From assembly GCA_937923405.1 (NCBI GenBank), contig CALDUY010000007.1, positions 1 through 64,000 on the forward strand: DNA of 64,000 nucleotides, in the 5' to 3' direction. The position numbers were made by a program, and so were the translations under genes. Position 1 is the first letter of the stretch. Every line of letters starts with the position of its first letter. This document shows, piece by piece, positions 34,446 to 41,928 of the stretch. The stretch comes from an uncultured Gemmataceae bacterium. GTDB taxonomy: Bacteria > Planctomycetota > Planctomycetia > Gemmatales > Gemmataceae. The notes under the pieces were generated by a model. It saw only the letters and a list, made by a program, of their open reading frames with translations, was not told where the DNA came from and made no database searches.

Positions 34446-35480
34446 TTAATGGCCCACATACTTGGCATACAACGTTCGTGCCTTATCTTGATCGTTCGTA
34501 CCCTTGATGATGGCTCGACCATCGGGAAAGACAGTAAACTCGTAGGTCTCGACATTGAATTTGAGCAAGAAGCGATTGTAACTCACGTTGCCCATCGTCG
34601 AGAGGTGTCGAGCCATTTCCTCGAAATTCAGTTTACCAGGCGTGCGATGCGACACTTGAACAGCGTTGCGGCCACACAGGCTGGTAGTCTGCGAGCCATG
34701 TGCTCCTTCGAGCCACTCGAAGTTCCGTCGTTGACAACAGGGACAATCGACTTTGCCCAGCAGCGGGGCCACCTTGATGCGACGATGCACGTTGTCCCAG
34801 ATGTCGAGGTAGGTCAGTTCGCGGTTCACAGCGTCGAAATGGCCAGTGAGTATCTTGATCGCCTCAGTGGCTTGCAGACTGGCGACAATGTTGACAATGG
34901 GACCAAGAACCCCAGCGGTTTCGCAGGTGCCAGCCTCCCCTGGAGCTGGAGCCGCCTCGAAGACACAGCGGAGGCACGGTGTCTGTCCGGGTAGAATCGC
35001 CATCACCTGCCCATGACTGCCGATGCAGCCGCCGTAGACCCACGGTTTGTTCAGCTTCACCGCCACGTCATTAATGAGATAGCGGATCTCAAAATTATCA
35101 GTTCCGTCGAGGATCAGGTCAGCGTCCTGACACAGTTGAACGATGTTCGTTCGATCAATGTCGGTCACCACCGGCTCGATCTGCACCGAGGAATTGATTT
35201 CGCGCAACTTGTTTGCCGCCGCCTCCGCCTTGGGCAGATTGGCCGCTACGTCTTTCTCATCGAACAACACCTGACGTTGTAAGTTGCTTGTTTCGATGAA
35301 ATCCCGGTCGATGACGCGCAAGTAGCCCACGCCAGCGCGGACCAGAACATTCGCCAGCACTGTCCCTAATGCTCCACAGCCGCACAACGTGACTCGGCTT
35401 TGCAGCAGTTGGCGTTGCCCAGCCTCGCCGATGCCATAGAACCGCATCTGCCGACTGTAGCGTTCAAGGGTTGGATCCAT
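34446..35480 (-). CDS. ThiF/MoeB-type E1-like sulfur-carrier adenylyltransferase
   Basis: A 344-residue enzyme that should adenylate the C-terminal glycine of a ubiquitin-like carrier so that sulfur can be loaded. The nucleotide-binding loop GCGALG is at 34-39, SNLQRQ at 65-70, and DGTDNFEIRYLIND at 125-138. Zinc ligands are Cys169 and Cys172 (CLRC) and Cys246/Cys249 (CPCC). A cysteine equivalent to the MoeB catalytic one is Cys186 in TCETAGVLGP. The last 85 residues form an extra domain (VSHRTPGKLNFEEMARHL) and there is no rhodanese domain. It lies three bases after the 111-residue gene. No molybdopterin-cofactor genes are nearby, so a role with the adjacent carrier is preferred. Confidence 0.9.
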   Translation of the reverse strand: MDPTLERYSRQMRFYGIGEAGQRQLLQSRVTLCGCGALGTVLANVLVRAGVGYLRVIDRDFIETSNLQRQVLFDEKDVAANLPKAEAAANKLREINSSVQIEPVVTDIDRTNIVQLCQDADLILDGTDNFEIRYLINDVAVKLNKPWVYGGCIGSHGQVMAILPGQTPCLRCVFEAAPAPGEAGTCETAGVLGPIVNIVASLQATEAIKILTGHFDAVNRELTYLDIWDNVHRRIKVAPLLGKVDCPCCQRRNFEWLEGAHGSQTTSLCGRNAVQVSHRTPGKLNFEEMARHLSTMGNVSYNRFLLKFNVETYEFTVFPDGRAIIKGTNDQDKARTLYAKYVGH

Positions 35481-35483
35481 GAG

Positions 35484-35819
35484 TTACGCCTCTTCCAGTC
35501 CAATGTCAGCGAGGAACGTCTTCAACGCCTGTAAAAAACCCTTAGGCCATTTCTGTTGTCGGGCATACGTAGTGAGACATTCCATGTCTTCGCGGACACG
35601 TTGGAGTTGCTCTCCTTCTAAGCGGTGCAAGTAGCCCACAATCCCATGCATCGCTTCCTCGGCGGCATCGGGTTGGACAATCTTCTCTTCGGAACCGGCT
35701 AAGAACACCGTAGCATGCAACACCGCTAGCCAAAGCGGATTAATGCCTAACTCGGCTGGAATATCCGGAAAAATAGCCGCGCCGTCTGGCACGTCGCCCT
35801 CGAGTTCCGCATCACTCAT
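35484..35819 (-). CDS. Hypothetical protein of the sulfur-carrier cluster
   Basis: A 111-residue acidic protein I do not recognise. It is soluble, with a helix-rich middle (NPLWLAVLHATVFLAGSEEK, AEEAMHGIVGYLHRLEGEQLQRV). It has no JAMM protease signature and no paired cysteines. Its ATG overlaps the end of the carrier gene (ATGAGTGA, eight bases), and its stop is three bases from the E1-like start, so all three are tightly coupled. A partner or chaperone of the carrier is an inference from position alone. Confidence 0.65.
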   Translation of the reverse strand: MSDAELEGDVPDGAAIFPDIPAELGINPLWLAVLHATVFLAGSEEKIVQPDAAEEAMHGIVGYLHRLEGEQLQRVREDMECLTTYARQQKWPKGFLQALKTFLADIGLEEA

Positions 35820-36093
35820 GTTCGCCCCCCGCGACAGCAGGAATGATCGCCATCTCGTCGCCGTCCTTCACGGCTGTAGTCAGACTATCAAGATAGCGAA
35901 TATCCTCATTGTTCAAATAGATGTTCACAAACCGCCGCAACTGACCGTTCTCGAAGAGTCGTCCGGTCAACCCGGGATATTTGCTACCCAGGTCATCGAG
36001 CACCGCTTGCACTGTGTCGCCGGTTGCCTCGACCAGGCTTTTGCCGTCGGTATGTTGCCGCATCGGGGCTGGAATCTGAACTTTCACTGTCAT
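35812..36093 (-). CDS. MoaD/ThiS-family sulfur carrier protein
   Basis: A 93-residue beta-grasp protein (MTVKVQIPAPMRQHTDGKSL, then FVNIYLNNEDIRYL) of the ubiquitin-like sulfur carriers. The longer frame in front, to 36201, is read-through of the zinc-ribbon gene in another frame. The end reads AIIPAVAGG followed by Glu-His-Glu. Working carriers need a terminal Gly-Gly, so this form would have to be trimmed by three residues or use another chemistry. Its neighbours, threonine synthase and the E1-like enzyme, suggest sulfur delivery to an amino acid product rather than to molybdopterin. Confidence 0.85.
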   Translation of the reverse strand: MTVKVQIPAPMRQHTDGKSLVEATGDTVQAVLDDLGSKYPGLTGRLFENGQLRRFVNIYLNNEDIRYLDSLTTAVKDGDEMAIIPAVAGGEHE

Positions 36094-36097
36094 CTGT

Positions 36098-36616
36098 CTA
36101 TTTCTCCGTTCGAGAGCGTAGGGCAAGCCAACCGAGCCAAGCCAGCATGCTAAGCATAACCAAGTGAACCAAGAGCCAGGCTCCCGCCATCGCTGGCTCA
36201 ACCAAAAAGTTACTCACCATCCAGACAACATATGACCCACTAGCGGTGAGAACCGCCAACTTTGGTTGTACTCGTGCCAACAAACTGAATGCCATGAACA
36301 CAATCGCAGGCAACACCGTCCAGAGAATCGTCGTCACCAAGAACGACTCGGGCACCGGACTGATTAACGCCGGCCCAACGATTAGGAAGACTCCGCCACA
36401 GAACAGCTGGACTACTGCTGTGATCAAAAACGCATCCGCGACGGGAGATCGCGTCGATTGAACGGGCGCGAGTTCCTCGCCGGAACTGCCCGAACTGATG
36501 GCCCGTCGGGTTCGGATCATTGCCGAGTTCGGCAGTTTCTTGCCACAATTGTCACAGTAACCAGCTGTCTCCAGAGCATCGTTCTCCACATCGCAGTACA
36601 GGCACACGACACGCAT
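36098..36616 (-). CDS. Zinc-ribbon membrane protein
   Basis: A 172-residue protein from ATG 36616, preceded by GAGGA at six bases. Residues 1-28 form a zinc ribbon (VVCLYCDVEND, then GYCDNCGKKL) facing the cytoplasm. A polar linker follows, then four hydrophobic helices from about 65 to 165. I do not know a function. It stands between threonine synthase and the sulfur carrier, with a four-base gap to the latter, so it is expressed with them. Confidence 0.65.
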   Translation of the reverse strand: MRVVCLYCDVENDALETAGYCDNCGKKLPNSAMIRTRRAISSGSSGEELAPVQSTRSPVADAFLITAVVQLFCGGVFLIVGPALISPVPESFLVTTILWTVLPAIVFMAFSLLARVQPKLAVLTASGSYVVWMVSNFLVEPAMAGAWLLVHLVMLSMLAWLGWLALRSRTEK

Positions 36617-36719
36617 GGCCGATCCTCGCATCAGGGAGAGAAGTTGTCCCTCACTGTAGCACGCCTACCATGCCGACGGAATCATTTAGCGGGAGAATGT
36701 CACACGCTTCACGCGATGC

Positions 36720-37976
36720 CTAGACCAGAGCTAGCTCACCGACCTCCTCAATCAACGGTGCAAAATCGTCCATCGACGGGCGTATCTTGACGGGCTGCCT
36801 CAGTTGTTCGACTACCGCGTCCTGGGTTTTTAGACCGTTACCAGTGATGCAAAGGACGATTTCCTCATGGCGAGGAATGCGGCCCTGCTCGATTAACTTC
36901 CGAGCAACGGCCACGGTCACGCCACCCGCAGTCTCGGCGAAGATGCCCTCGGACTTAGCCAACAAAGCCATCGCTTCGCTGATCTCTGCGTCGGAGACAT
37001 CCTCGGCCCAGCCGCCCGTCTCGCGGATCACTTTACCAGCAAAGTAACCATCAGCCGGATCGCCGATCGCTAACGACTTGGCGATGGTGTTGGGCTTCCG
37101 CACCGGACGATGGGCCTCGCGTCCCGATTTGACCATTTCCGTAATGGGATTGCACCCCATGGCTTGGGCACCATGGAAGCGAACCGGAGTCTCTTCGAGG
37201 AGTCCGACCTGAGCCAGCTCCCAGAAGGCCTTGCGAATCTTGCCGATCAAACTGCCCCCCGCCATCGGTGAGACAACATGTTGCGGCAAACGCCAGCCAA
37301 GATCTTCCGCAATCTCGTAGCCAAACGTCTTCGAGCCTTCCGCATAGAAGGGCCGCAGATTAATATTTACGAGACCCCAATTGTAGCGATCGGCAATCTG
37401 CTGACAGAGCCGGTTGACCTCGTCGTAGGTGCCTTGTACCGCCACGACGCGCGCACCGTAGACACTGGTATTGAGAATCTTGGTTCGTTCGAGATCGGCT
37501 GGAACCAGAATGCAGGCCTGCAAGCCAGCAGCGGCGGCGTTGGCCGCGACACTGTTGGCCAAGTTGCCCGTGGAGGCACAGCCAACCGTCGTGAAGCCGA
37601 ACTCTCGTGCTTTGCTCAGAGCGACGGCTACTACGCGATCCTTGAAGGACAAGGTTGGGAAATTCACCGCATCATTTTTAACCCACAACTTCTCGACGCC
37701 GAGGGCCGCTGCCAAACGATCGGCCTTCACCAGTGGCGTACCGCCCACCTGCAATCCAACCGTCGGTTCACCTTCGAGGGGAAGCAACTCTTGGTAACGC
37801 CACATGGTTTTTGGGCGCAGCGAAATTTTCTCGCGGGAGATCACCTCGCCAATCGCCTCATAGTCGTAATCGACCTCCAAAGGACCGAAATCATCCTCGC
37901 AAAAATTAATTGGAGAAACAGGATACATTTTGCCGCATAAGCGACACTTCAAACCACGAACAAACGATGAGGCCAC
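36720..37976 (-). CDS. thrC: Threonine synthase-like PLP enzyme
   Basis: A 418-residue fold-type II PLP enzyme. The GTG at 37976 has an excellent GGAGGAG seven bases upstream and is preferred over the open-frame start at 38102. The N-terminus carries a zinc-ribbon-like patch (LKCRLCGKMYPVS, then Cys26). The Schiff-base lysine is Lys112 in FPTLSFKDRVV, and the phosphate loop is ASTGNLANSVA. The family makes threonine from O-phosphohomoserine. In this cluster it lies upstream of a sulfur carrier and an E1-like enzyme, so a related beta-replacement reaction using carrier-bound sulfur is possible. The sequence alone favours ThrC. Confidence 0.82.
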   Translation of the reverse strand: MASSFVRGLKCRLCGKMYPVSPINFCEDDFGPLEVDYDYEAIGEVISREKISLRPKTMWRYQELLPLEGEPTVGLQVGGTPLVKADRLAAALGVEKLWVKNDAVNFPTLSFKDRVVAVALSKAREFGFTTVGCASTGNLANSVAANAAAAGLQACILVPADLERTKILNTSVYGARVVAVQGTYDEVNRLCQQIADRYNWGLVNINLRPFYAEGSKTFGYEIAEDLGWRLPQHVVSPMAGGSLIGKIRKAFWELAQVGLLEETPVRFHGAQAMGCNPITEMVKSGREAHRPVRKPNTIAKSLAIGDPADGYFAGKVIRETGGWAEDVSDAEISEAMALLAKSEGIFAETAGGVTVAVARKLIEQGRIPRHEEIVLCITGNGLKTQDAVVEQLRQPVKIRPSMDDFAPLIEEVGELALV

Positions 37977-38532
37977 GCGAAAACTCCTCCAGTACAAGCG
38001 CCTCGTGGAGGCCACGGGGTAAAAGAACCGGAGGTGTGTATCGTCCAGGGGAAGGTTCCGCCAATCGGCGGAGGGTAGAGTAAGAGGAGGCGTGCGGGTC
38101 ACGCAGTCTTATCTCTCCCGACCCCAGCAAATCTCGTTGCCGGACCATCGGGTAGGAGGTAGCACCTGCATTCTAGATCGCCATCGAGAAGATCGACCGA
38201 TCAGAACCGGTTGCTGTGGCTTCACAGGGCCTATTCCCTCAGCCACTCTGGATAAGATACCCACCAGGTTGTCAGCTAAATGTTAGAAAACGAGCGGAGA
38301 AGTGGCAACGGCTGGTTTTTGGATTTTCCTTAGACCGTCGTACTTCAATCGAAGAACCCTTAAAATTGTCAGAATCAACATCATCAGACGAGCCGAGGTC
38401 TCGACTCGTCTGACCTGGCACCAAACCGTTTGCACTCACTAGTCGCAGGCTAAAGCCTGCGGCTACCTGACAATCCGTATCGGTAATCGCAGGCTTTAGC
38501 CTGCGCTCCGCTACACCATTTTGTAACGCGCC
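37977..38532. other. Intergenic region upstream of thrC with a repeat
   Basis: About 555 bases. It contains the leader of thrC and, near 38444-38520, the second paired-palindrome repeat. A T-box or other riboswitch was looked for and not seen. Confidence 0.45.
38444..38520. repeat. Paired-palindrome repeat, copy 2 (inverted relative to copy 1)
   Basis: The palindromes CGCAGGCTAAAGCCTGCG (38444-38461) and CGCAGGCTTTAGCCTGCG (38488-38505) are 26 bases apart and are followed by CTCCGCTACACCATT. The reverse complement of this unit lines up with copy 1 at 32315-32390, including ATGGT-x-x-AGCGGAGCGCAGGCT. It lies 13 bases downstream of the M56 peptidase stop, so it could also act as a transcript-end hairpin. 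Confidence 0.85.
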
Positions 38533-40422
38533 CTAACGTTCCTGTCGACGCGAAGGTTTTCCGTCTTCTTTGTCTCGACCGCGCATCTCGCGCCGCATCA
38601 TTTCCAGTTCGCGCAACACCGTTTCTAGATTCCGTTCGAGCTTCTGTAGACGTTCCTCCTGACGCGGCCCTGGTCCGCTTAGTCCGGGGGAAGGCAATGG
38701 ACTTGCTGCCGGTTCCCCGCGTCGCGCTTCCTGAGCACGAGGAGGCGTAGGCGGTGTTCTGGATGGATCTTCGGGACGAACCGGTCGAATAACCTCTCCC
38801 GGTTGAAGATAAATTTCGATCCACTTGCCATCCCGTTGGATGTACGCCGGCTTGGGCGAAATCACCGTCTTTTTATCTTTATCATCTCGATAGATGATCC
38901 CAAGCATCGGCGTACTGCCTGGACGAACACTCACTTTACGATTGCCTTCCGGCAGCCGTTGCTTAATCAACTTGACAATTTCCTCGACCATTTCGCCTTT
39001 CAGCTCGCCGTCAATCTCGATGATGGTAGTTCTACGATCCGGCGGAACCAAGATCCGTTTCTCTTCTACTTTCTTGCGTACGGCTTCCGCAGAATCACGG
39101 GCACGCTCGGCGAGCTTTTTGGACAGATTCTCGATCTCTACCTTGCGGCGACGAATTTCGTTTTGAATCTCTTCGATCTCACGATCACGGTTCCGCTCGG
39201 TTTCAACTCGTTGACGTTCGACGAGTTTGCGAGCCAAGGCTGCAATTTCCTCCTTAGATCGGCGAATTTCCTCACGAAGAGCGTCGTCTTCTCGCTCACG
39301 TTTTTCGACCCGCTTCTCATTCTGTTCCACTTCTACTTCAACCACCTGTGCCTGACTCCATCTGGGAACCAGGGGGAGCAGAAAACACGCCAATCCGAAC
39401 ATGGCCAGACTCGCGGGCCGACCCAGCGTATGAGGAGTAGTTCCACGCATGATCAACACTAACCTCCTTTTGAGATCGGCTACCTGCCCTAAAGCACTGG
39501 CCAAGGGTGGTGTCGCCGACACGGGTTGGGAGAGAAAATCCAATGCTTCCACCAAAGCAGCTGCATAGAGCCGACGTGCCTCCGGCATGCTCCGCACGAC
39601 CCAGGCATCACAACACTGTTCCTCGGCTTCACGCAGCTCCCGCCGAGCATACCAAGCGACTGGCAACCACCAGTACAGACCGAGAACGACAAACTCCAGC
39701 CAACGTATCCAGTGATCGCCACGTTTCAGATGGGACAACTCGTGCAAAAGCAACGTATCCAAGCCTTCCGAACCGACCTGCTCTTCCAGACCTTCGGGAA
39801 GAATCAACCGCGGACGTCCGATGCTCCAAATCAGTGGAGCCAGTCGACCAGGAATCACGCACACATGGGGCATGTAGCACAATTCGACTCGCTTGGCCAG
39901 TCGTTGCACACGCCGCAGCAGCGAGGAGTGAGCCGGCTTTCCAAGTCGCAACAGCCAACCAAAACACCACAAGCGATAACCAGCGATGCTGAACCATGCC
40001 ACGCTACCCGTCAGCCAGATTCCCCCGAGCCGCTCTTTTAACGACCACGCCGTGGACGAACTGGAAATCTCTCGTTGGCGTGACTTAACAGCATCGAGTC
40101 TTAATGATGTTGAATCTTCCTCGACCAGCAGACTGTGAGCATCCACTAGCTCTGCCTCGTCAAACCACCATTCTTCATCTTCCAGTTCCAGCGAGATTGG
40201 TTCCTCCAACTGCACAGCACTTAGTGACTCGGACTGGGAAGGCGTCGGCCAAGGAATCGGCAGACGCACCAACGGCGGAGTAATCAGCTTGAGCAAGACC
40301 AACAGCCAGAGTGCGTGAACGACTGCTGGACGTACTCGCGTGAAACCGACCACCAGAGCGAGCAGAGCCAACATCAGTGCGGCCACGACATTGCTCAGGC
40401 CAATCTCGATGAGGGAGGTCAT
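38533..40422 (-). CDS. M56-family (BlaR1/MecR1-like) membrane metallopeptidase
   Basis: A 629-residue protein from ATG 40422 (AAGGAG seven bases upstream). N-terminal membrane helices (SNVVAALMLALLALVVGF, LWLLVLLKL) lead to the zinc-protease motif LLLHELSHLKRGDHW and a distal REAEEQCCDAWVV. After a further helix (about 345-365) comes a long charged coiled coil rich in Arg, Glu and Lys (about 370-470). A small domain (TIIEIDGELKGEMVEEIVKL, KWIEIYLQPGEVIRP) and a low-complexity tail follow. There is no penicillin-binding sensor domain, so the signal is not obviously a beta-lactam. It pairs with the BlaI-like repressor 17 bases upstream. Confidence 0.85.
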   Translation of the reverse strand: MTSLIEIGLSNVVAALMLALLALVVGFTRVRPAVVHALWLLVLLKLITPPLVRLPIPWPTPSQSESLSAVQLEEPISLELEDEEWWFDEAELVDAHSLLVEEDSTSLRLDAVKSRQREISSSSTAWSLKERLGGIWLTGSVAWFSIAGYRLWCFGWLLRLGKPAHSSLLRRVQRLAKRVELCYMPHVCVIPGRLAPLIWSIGRPRLILPEGLEEQVGSEGLDTLLLHELSHLKRGDHWIRWLEFVVLGLYWWLPVAWYARRELREAEEQCCDAWVVRSMPEARRLYAAALVEALDFLSQPVSATPPLASALGQVADLKRRLVLIMRGTTPHTLGRPASLAMFGLACFLLPLVPRWSQAQVVEVEVEQNEKRVEKREREDDALREEIRRSKEEIAALARKLVERQRVETERNRDREIEEIQNEIRRRKVEIENLSKKLAERARDSAEAVRKKVEEKRILVPPDRRTTIIEIDGELKGEMVEEIVKLIKQRLPEGNRKVSVRPGSTPMLGIIYRDDKDKKTVISPKPAYIQRDGKWIEIYLQPGEVIRPVRPEDPSRTPPTPPRAQEARRGEPAASPLPSPGLSGPGPRQEERLQKLERNLETVLRELEMMRREMRGRDKEDGKPSRRQER

Positions 40423-40439
40423 CGCACGACTCCTTCGGT

Positions 40440-40832
40440 TCAACGAGAACGGGGCGGATCGAGTTCATCGATCAGTTCCCGCAGTTCGCGACGTTCTCGG
40501 GCCGTCAGCCGCCGCTGACGGACCAGATGTGTTAACAGTGGAGTAATCGATCCACCGCAGAGTTTTTCAGCCATCTCTTGCAGCCGACGGCCAATCAGCT
40601 CCTCTCGCTCGATCGTCGCTGAGTAGATGTTCGCGGGAATTGCCTTTTTGCGCTGGACGAAGTCCTTTTCTTCCAGCCGTTCCAGCAGCTTTTGCACTGT
40701 GGCGTACTGTGCAGTTTCTCCGTCCGGATAGATCACGTCCGTGATCTGACGAATGGTCGCCTCCCCTTGCTCCCAGAGGACTTGCAACACCGCCAGTTCT
40801 TTCTCCGTCACGTCTTGAGGCGTTCGAGCCAT
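40440..40832 (-). CDS. BlaI/MecI/CopY-family transcriptional repressor
   Basis: A 130-residue winged-helix repressor starting at ATG 40832 with AAGGAGG eight bases upstream. The DNA-binding domain reads VTEKELAVLQVLWEQGEATI, then YATVQKLLERLEEKDFVQRKK. The C-terminal half (GGSITPLLTHLVRQRRLTARERRELRELIDELD) is the usual dimer and cleavage region. In the family the M56 partner or its product cleaves the repressor to turn on the operon. A perfect palindrome at 40849-40865 fits its own operator. Confidence 0.92.
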   Translation of the reverse strand: MARTPQDVTEKELAVLQVLWEQGEATIRQITDVIYPDGETAQYATVQKLLERLEEKDFVQRKKAIPANIYSATIEREELIGRRLQEMAEKLCGGSITPLLTHLVRQRRLTARERRELRELIDELDPPRSR

Positions 40833-40848
40833 GCTGAATACCTCCTTA

Positions 40849-40865
40849 TCAGTCACTATGACTGA
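40849..40865. promoter_or_regulatory. Candidate BlaI-type operator
   Basis: TCAGTCA-CTA-TGACTGA is a perfect inverted repeat of two seven-base arms. It lies 17 bases upstream of the repressor start codon. Another AGTCA half-site lies at 40876-40880, so a second, weaker site may overlap. Operators of this family are short palindromes in the promoter of the repressor gene. Confidence 0.6.
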
Positions 40866-40976
40866 GTACATGGTAAGTCAAAATGTCTGAGTCGTCAAGA
40901 GGAGAAAATCGCATCCTTCGCTCCATCGTTTCCGCTACTATGCTCTCTGGAGATTTGGTCAAACTATGAGTACCGT

Positions 40977-41912
40977 ATGTCCGCTCCGTTGTTGCAAGTG
41001 ATCGAAGTTGAGAAAACCTATGGCAGCACTGCAGCGCTGCGCGGCATCTCGTTTGAAGTTCACGAGGGCGAACTGTTCGGATTGCTTGGTCCCAACGGTG
41101 CTGGCAAAACAACGCTACTAAGTATTCTTTCTTGTTTGGCTGAGCCGACCCGTGGTGAGGTTCGACTCTTAGGAAAGACGATTCTTCCCTACGATCTTGA
41201 CATCCGCCGACAGATCGGCATCGTTCCGCAGGAGTTGGCACTGTACGATCAACTGACGGCGAGCGAAAACCTCATCTTCTTCGGGGAGTTATTTGGACTA
41301 GGTGGAGCCAAGCTGCGTGAGCGAGTGCGGCAGCTCCTGACGGCTGTGGGACTAGAGCAGCGAGCCAACCATCGAGTCGTCACCTTTTCCGGTGGTATGA
41401 AACGGCGTCTCAACTTGGCCGCCGCCTTGGTTCATCAGCCGCGATTACTGCTGCTCGACGAGCCGACTGTCGGAGTGGATCCCCAATCGCGGAATCTCAT
41501 CTTCGAGGAAGTGCGTCGGCTGCATCGTGAGGGTCTGACCGTCGTATATACCAGTCATTACATGGAAGAAGTTGAGGCCCTTTGTAGCCGAATCGGTATT
41601 ATCGATGGAGGTCAACTCAAGGCTTGTGATTCACTGCCGAAGTTGCTCAATATGTTACGCGGCTGCATTCGCTGTCGTCTCTCGGAAGTGACTTTGGAAC
41701 TGCGCGAGAAACTCGCCACACTGCCCGGCTGCACGTTGCTTGATTTCAGCGACGAAAAGATCGTATTGGATTGTGACGACGTCAAAACCTCACTTCTTCG
41801 ACTCGTGGGCATCCTCAATGAGTCGAAAATCGAATTGATTCACCTGGAAACACAGGAACCCAACCTGGAGCGCGTGTTTCTGCATCTGACTGGTCACGCG
41901 CTCCGTGACTGA
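40977..41912 (+). CDS. ABC-2-type exporter, ATP-binding subunit
   Basis: A 311-residue ATPase that powers export with the permease encoded next. Walker A is GLLGPNGAGKTTLL, the Q-loop is GIVPQELALYDQL, the signature VTFSGGMKRRLNLAAAL, Walker B LLLLDEPTVGVDP, and the H-loop VVYTSHYMEE. The remaining 90 residues (KACDSLPKLLNM and on) form the C-terminal domain of DRA-like and natA-like subunits. Substrate is unknown; the family moves drugs, sodium or polysaccharide. The permease gene starts 16 bases later. Confidence 0.93.
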   Translation: MSAPLLQVIEVEKTYGSTAALRGISFEVHEGELFGLLGPNGAGKTTLLSILSCLAEPTRGEVRLLGKTILPYDLDIRRQIGIVPQELALYDQLTASENLIFFGELFGLGGAKLRERVRQLLTAVGLEQRANHRVVTFSGGMKRRLNLAAALVHQPRLLLLDEPTVGVDPQSRNLIFEEVRRLHREGLTVVYTSHYMEEVEALCSRIGIIDGGQLKACDSLPKLLNMLRGCIRCRLSEVTLELREKLATLPGCTLLDFSDEKIVLDCDDVKTSLLRLVGILNESKIELIHLETQEPNLERVFLHLTGHALRD

Positions 41913-41928
41913 GCAGGGAGATGCTAAC

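Noticed and set aside
34446..36093. Molybdopterin-synthase genes moaD and moeB
   Set aside because: No moaA, moaC, moaE or mog gene is nearby and the carrier has a three-residue extension, so the sulfur-relay reading was preferred while keeping the family names.
38803..39462. 219-codon plus-strand ORF rich in Phe, Leu and Asp
   Set aside because: It is the antisense image of the Glu/Arg/Lys-rich coiled coil of the M56 protein.
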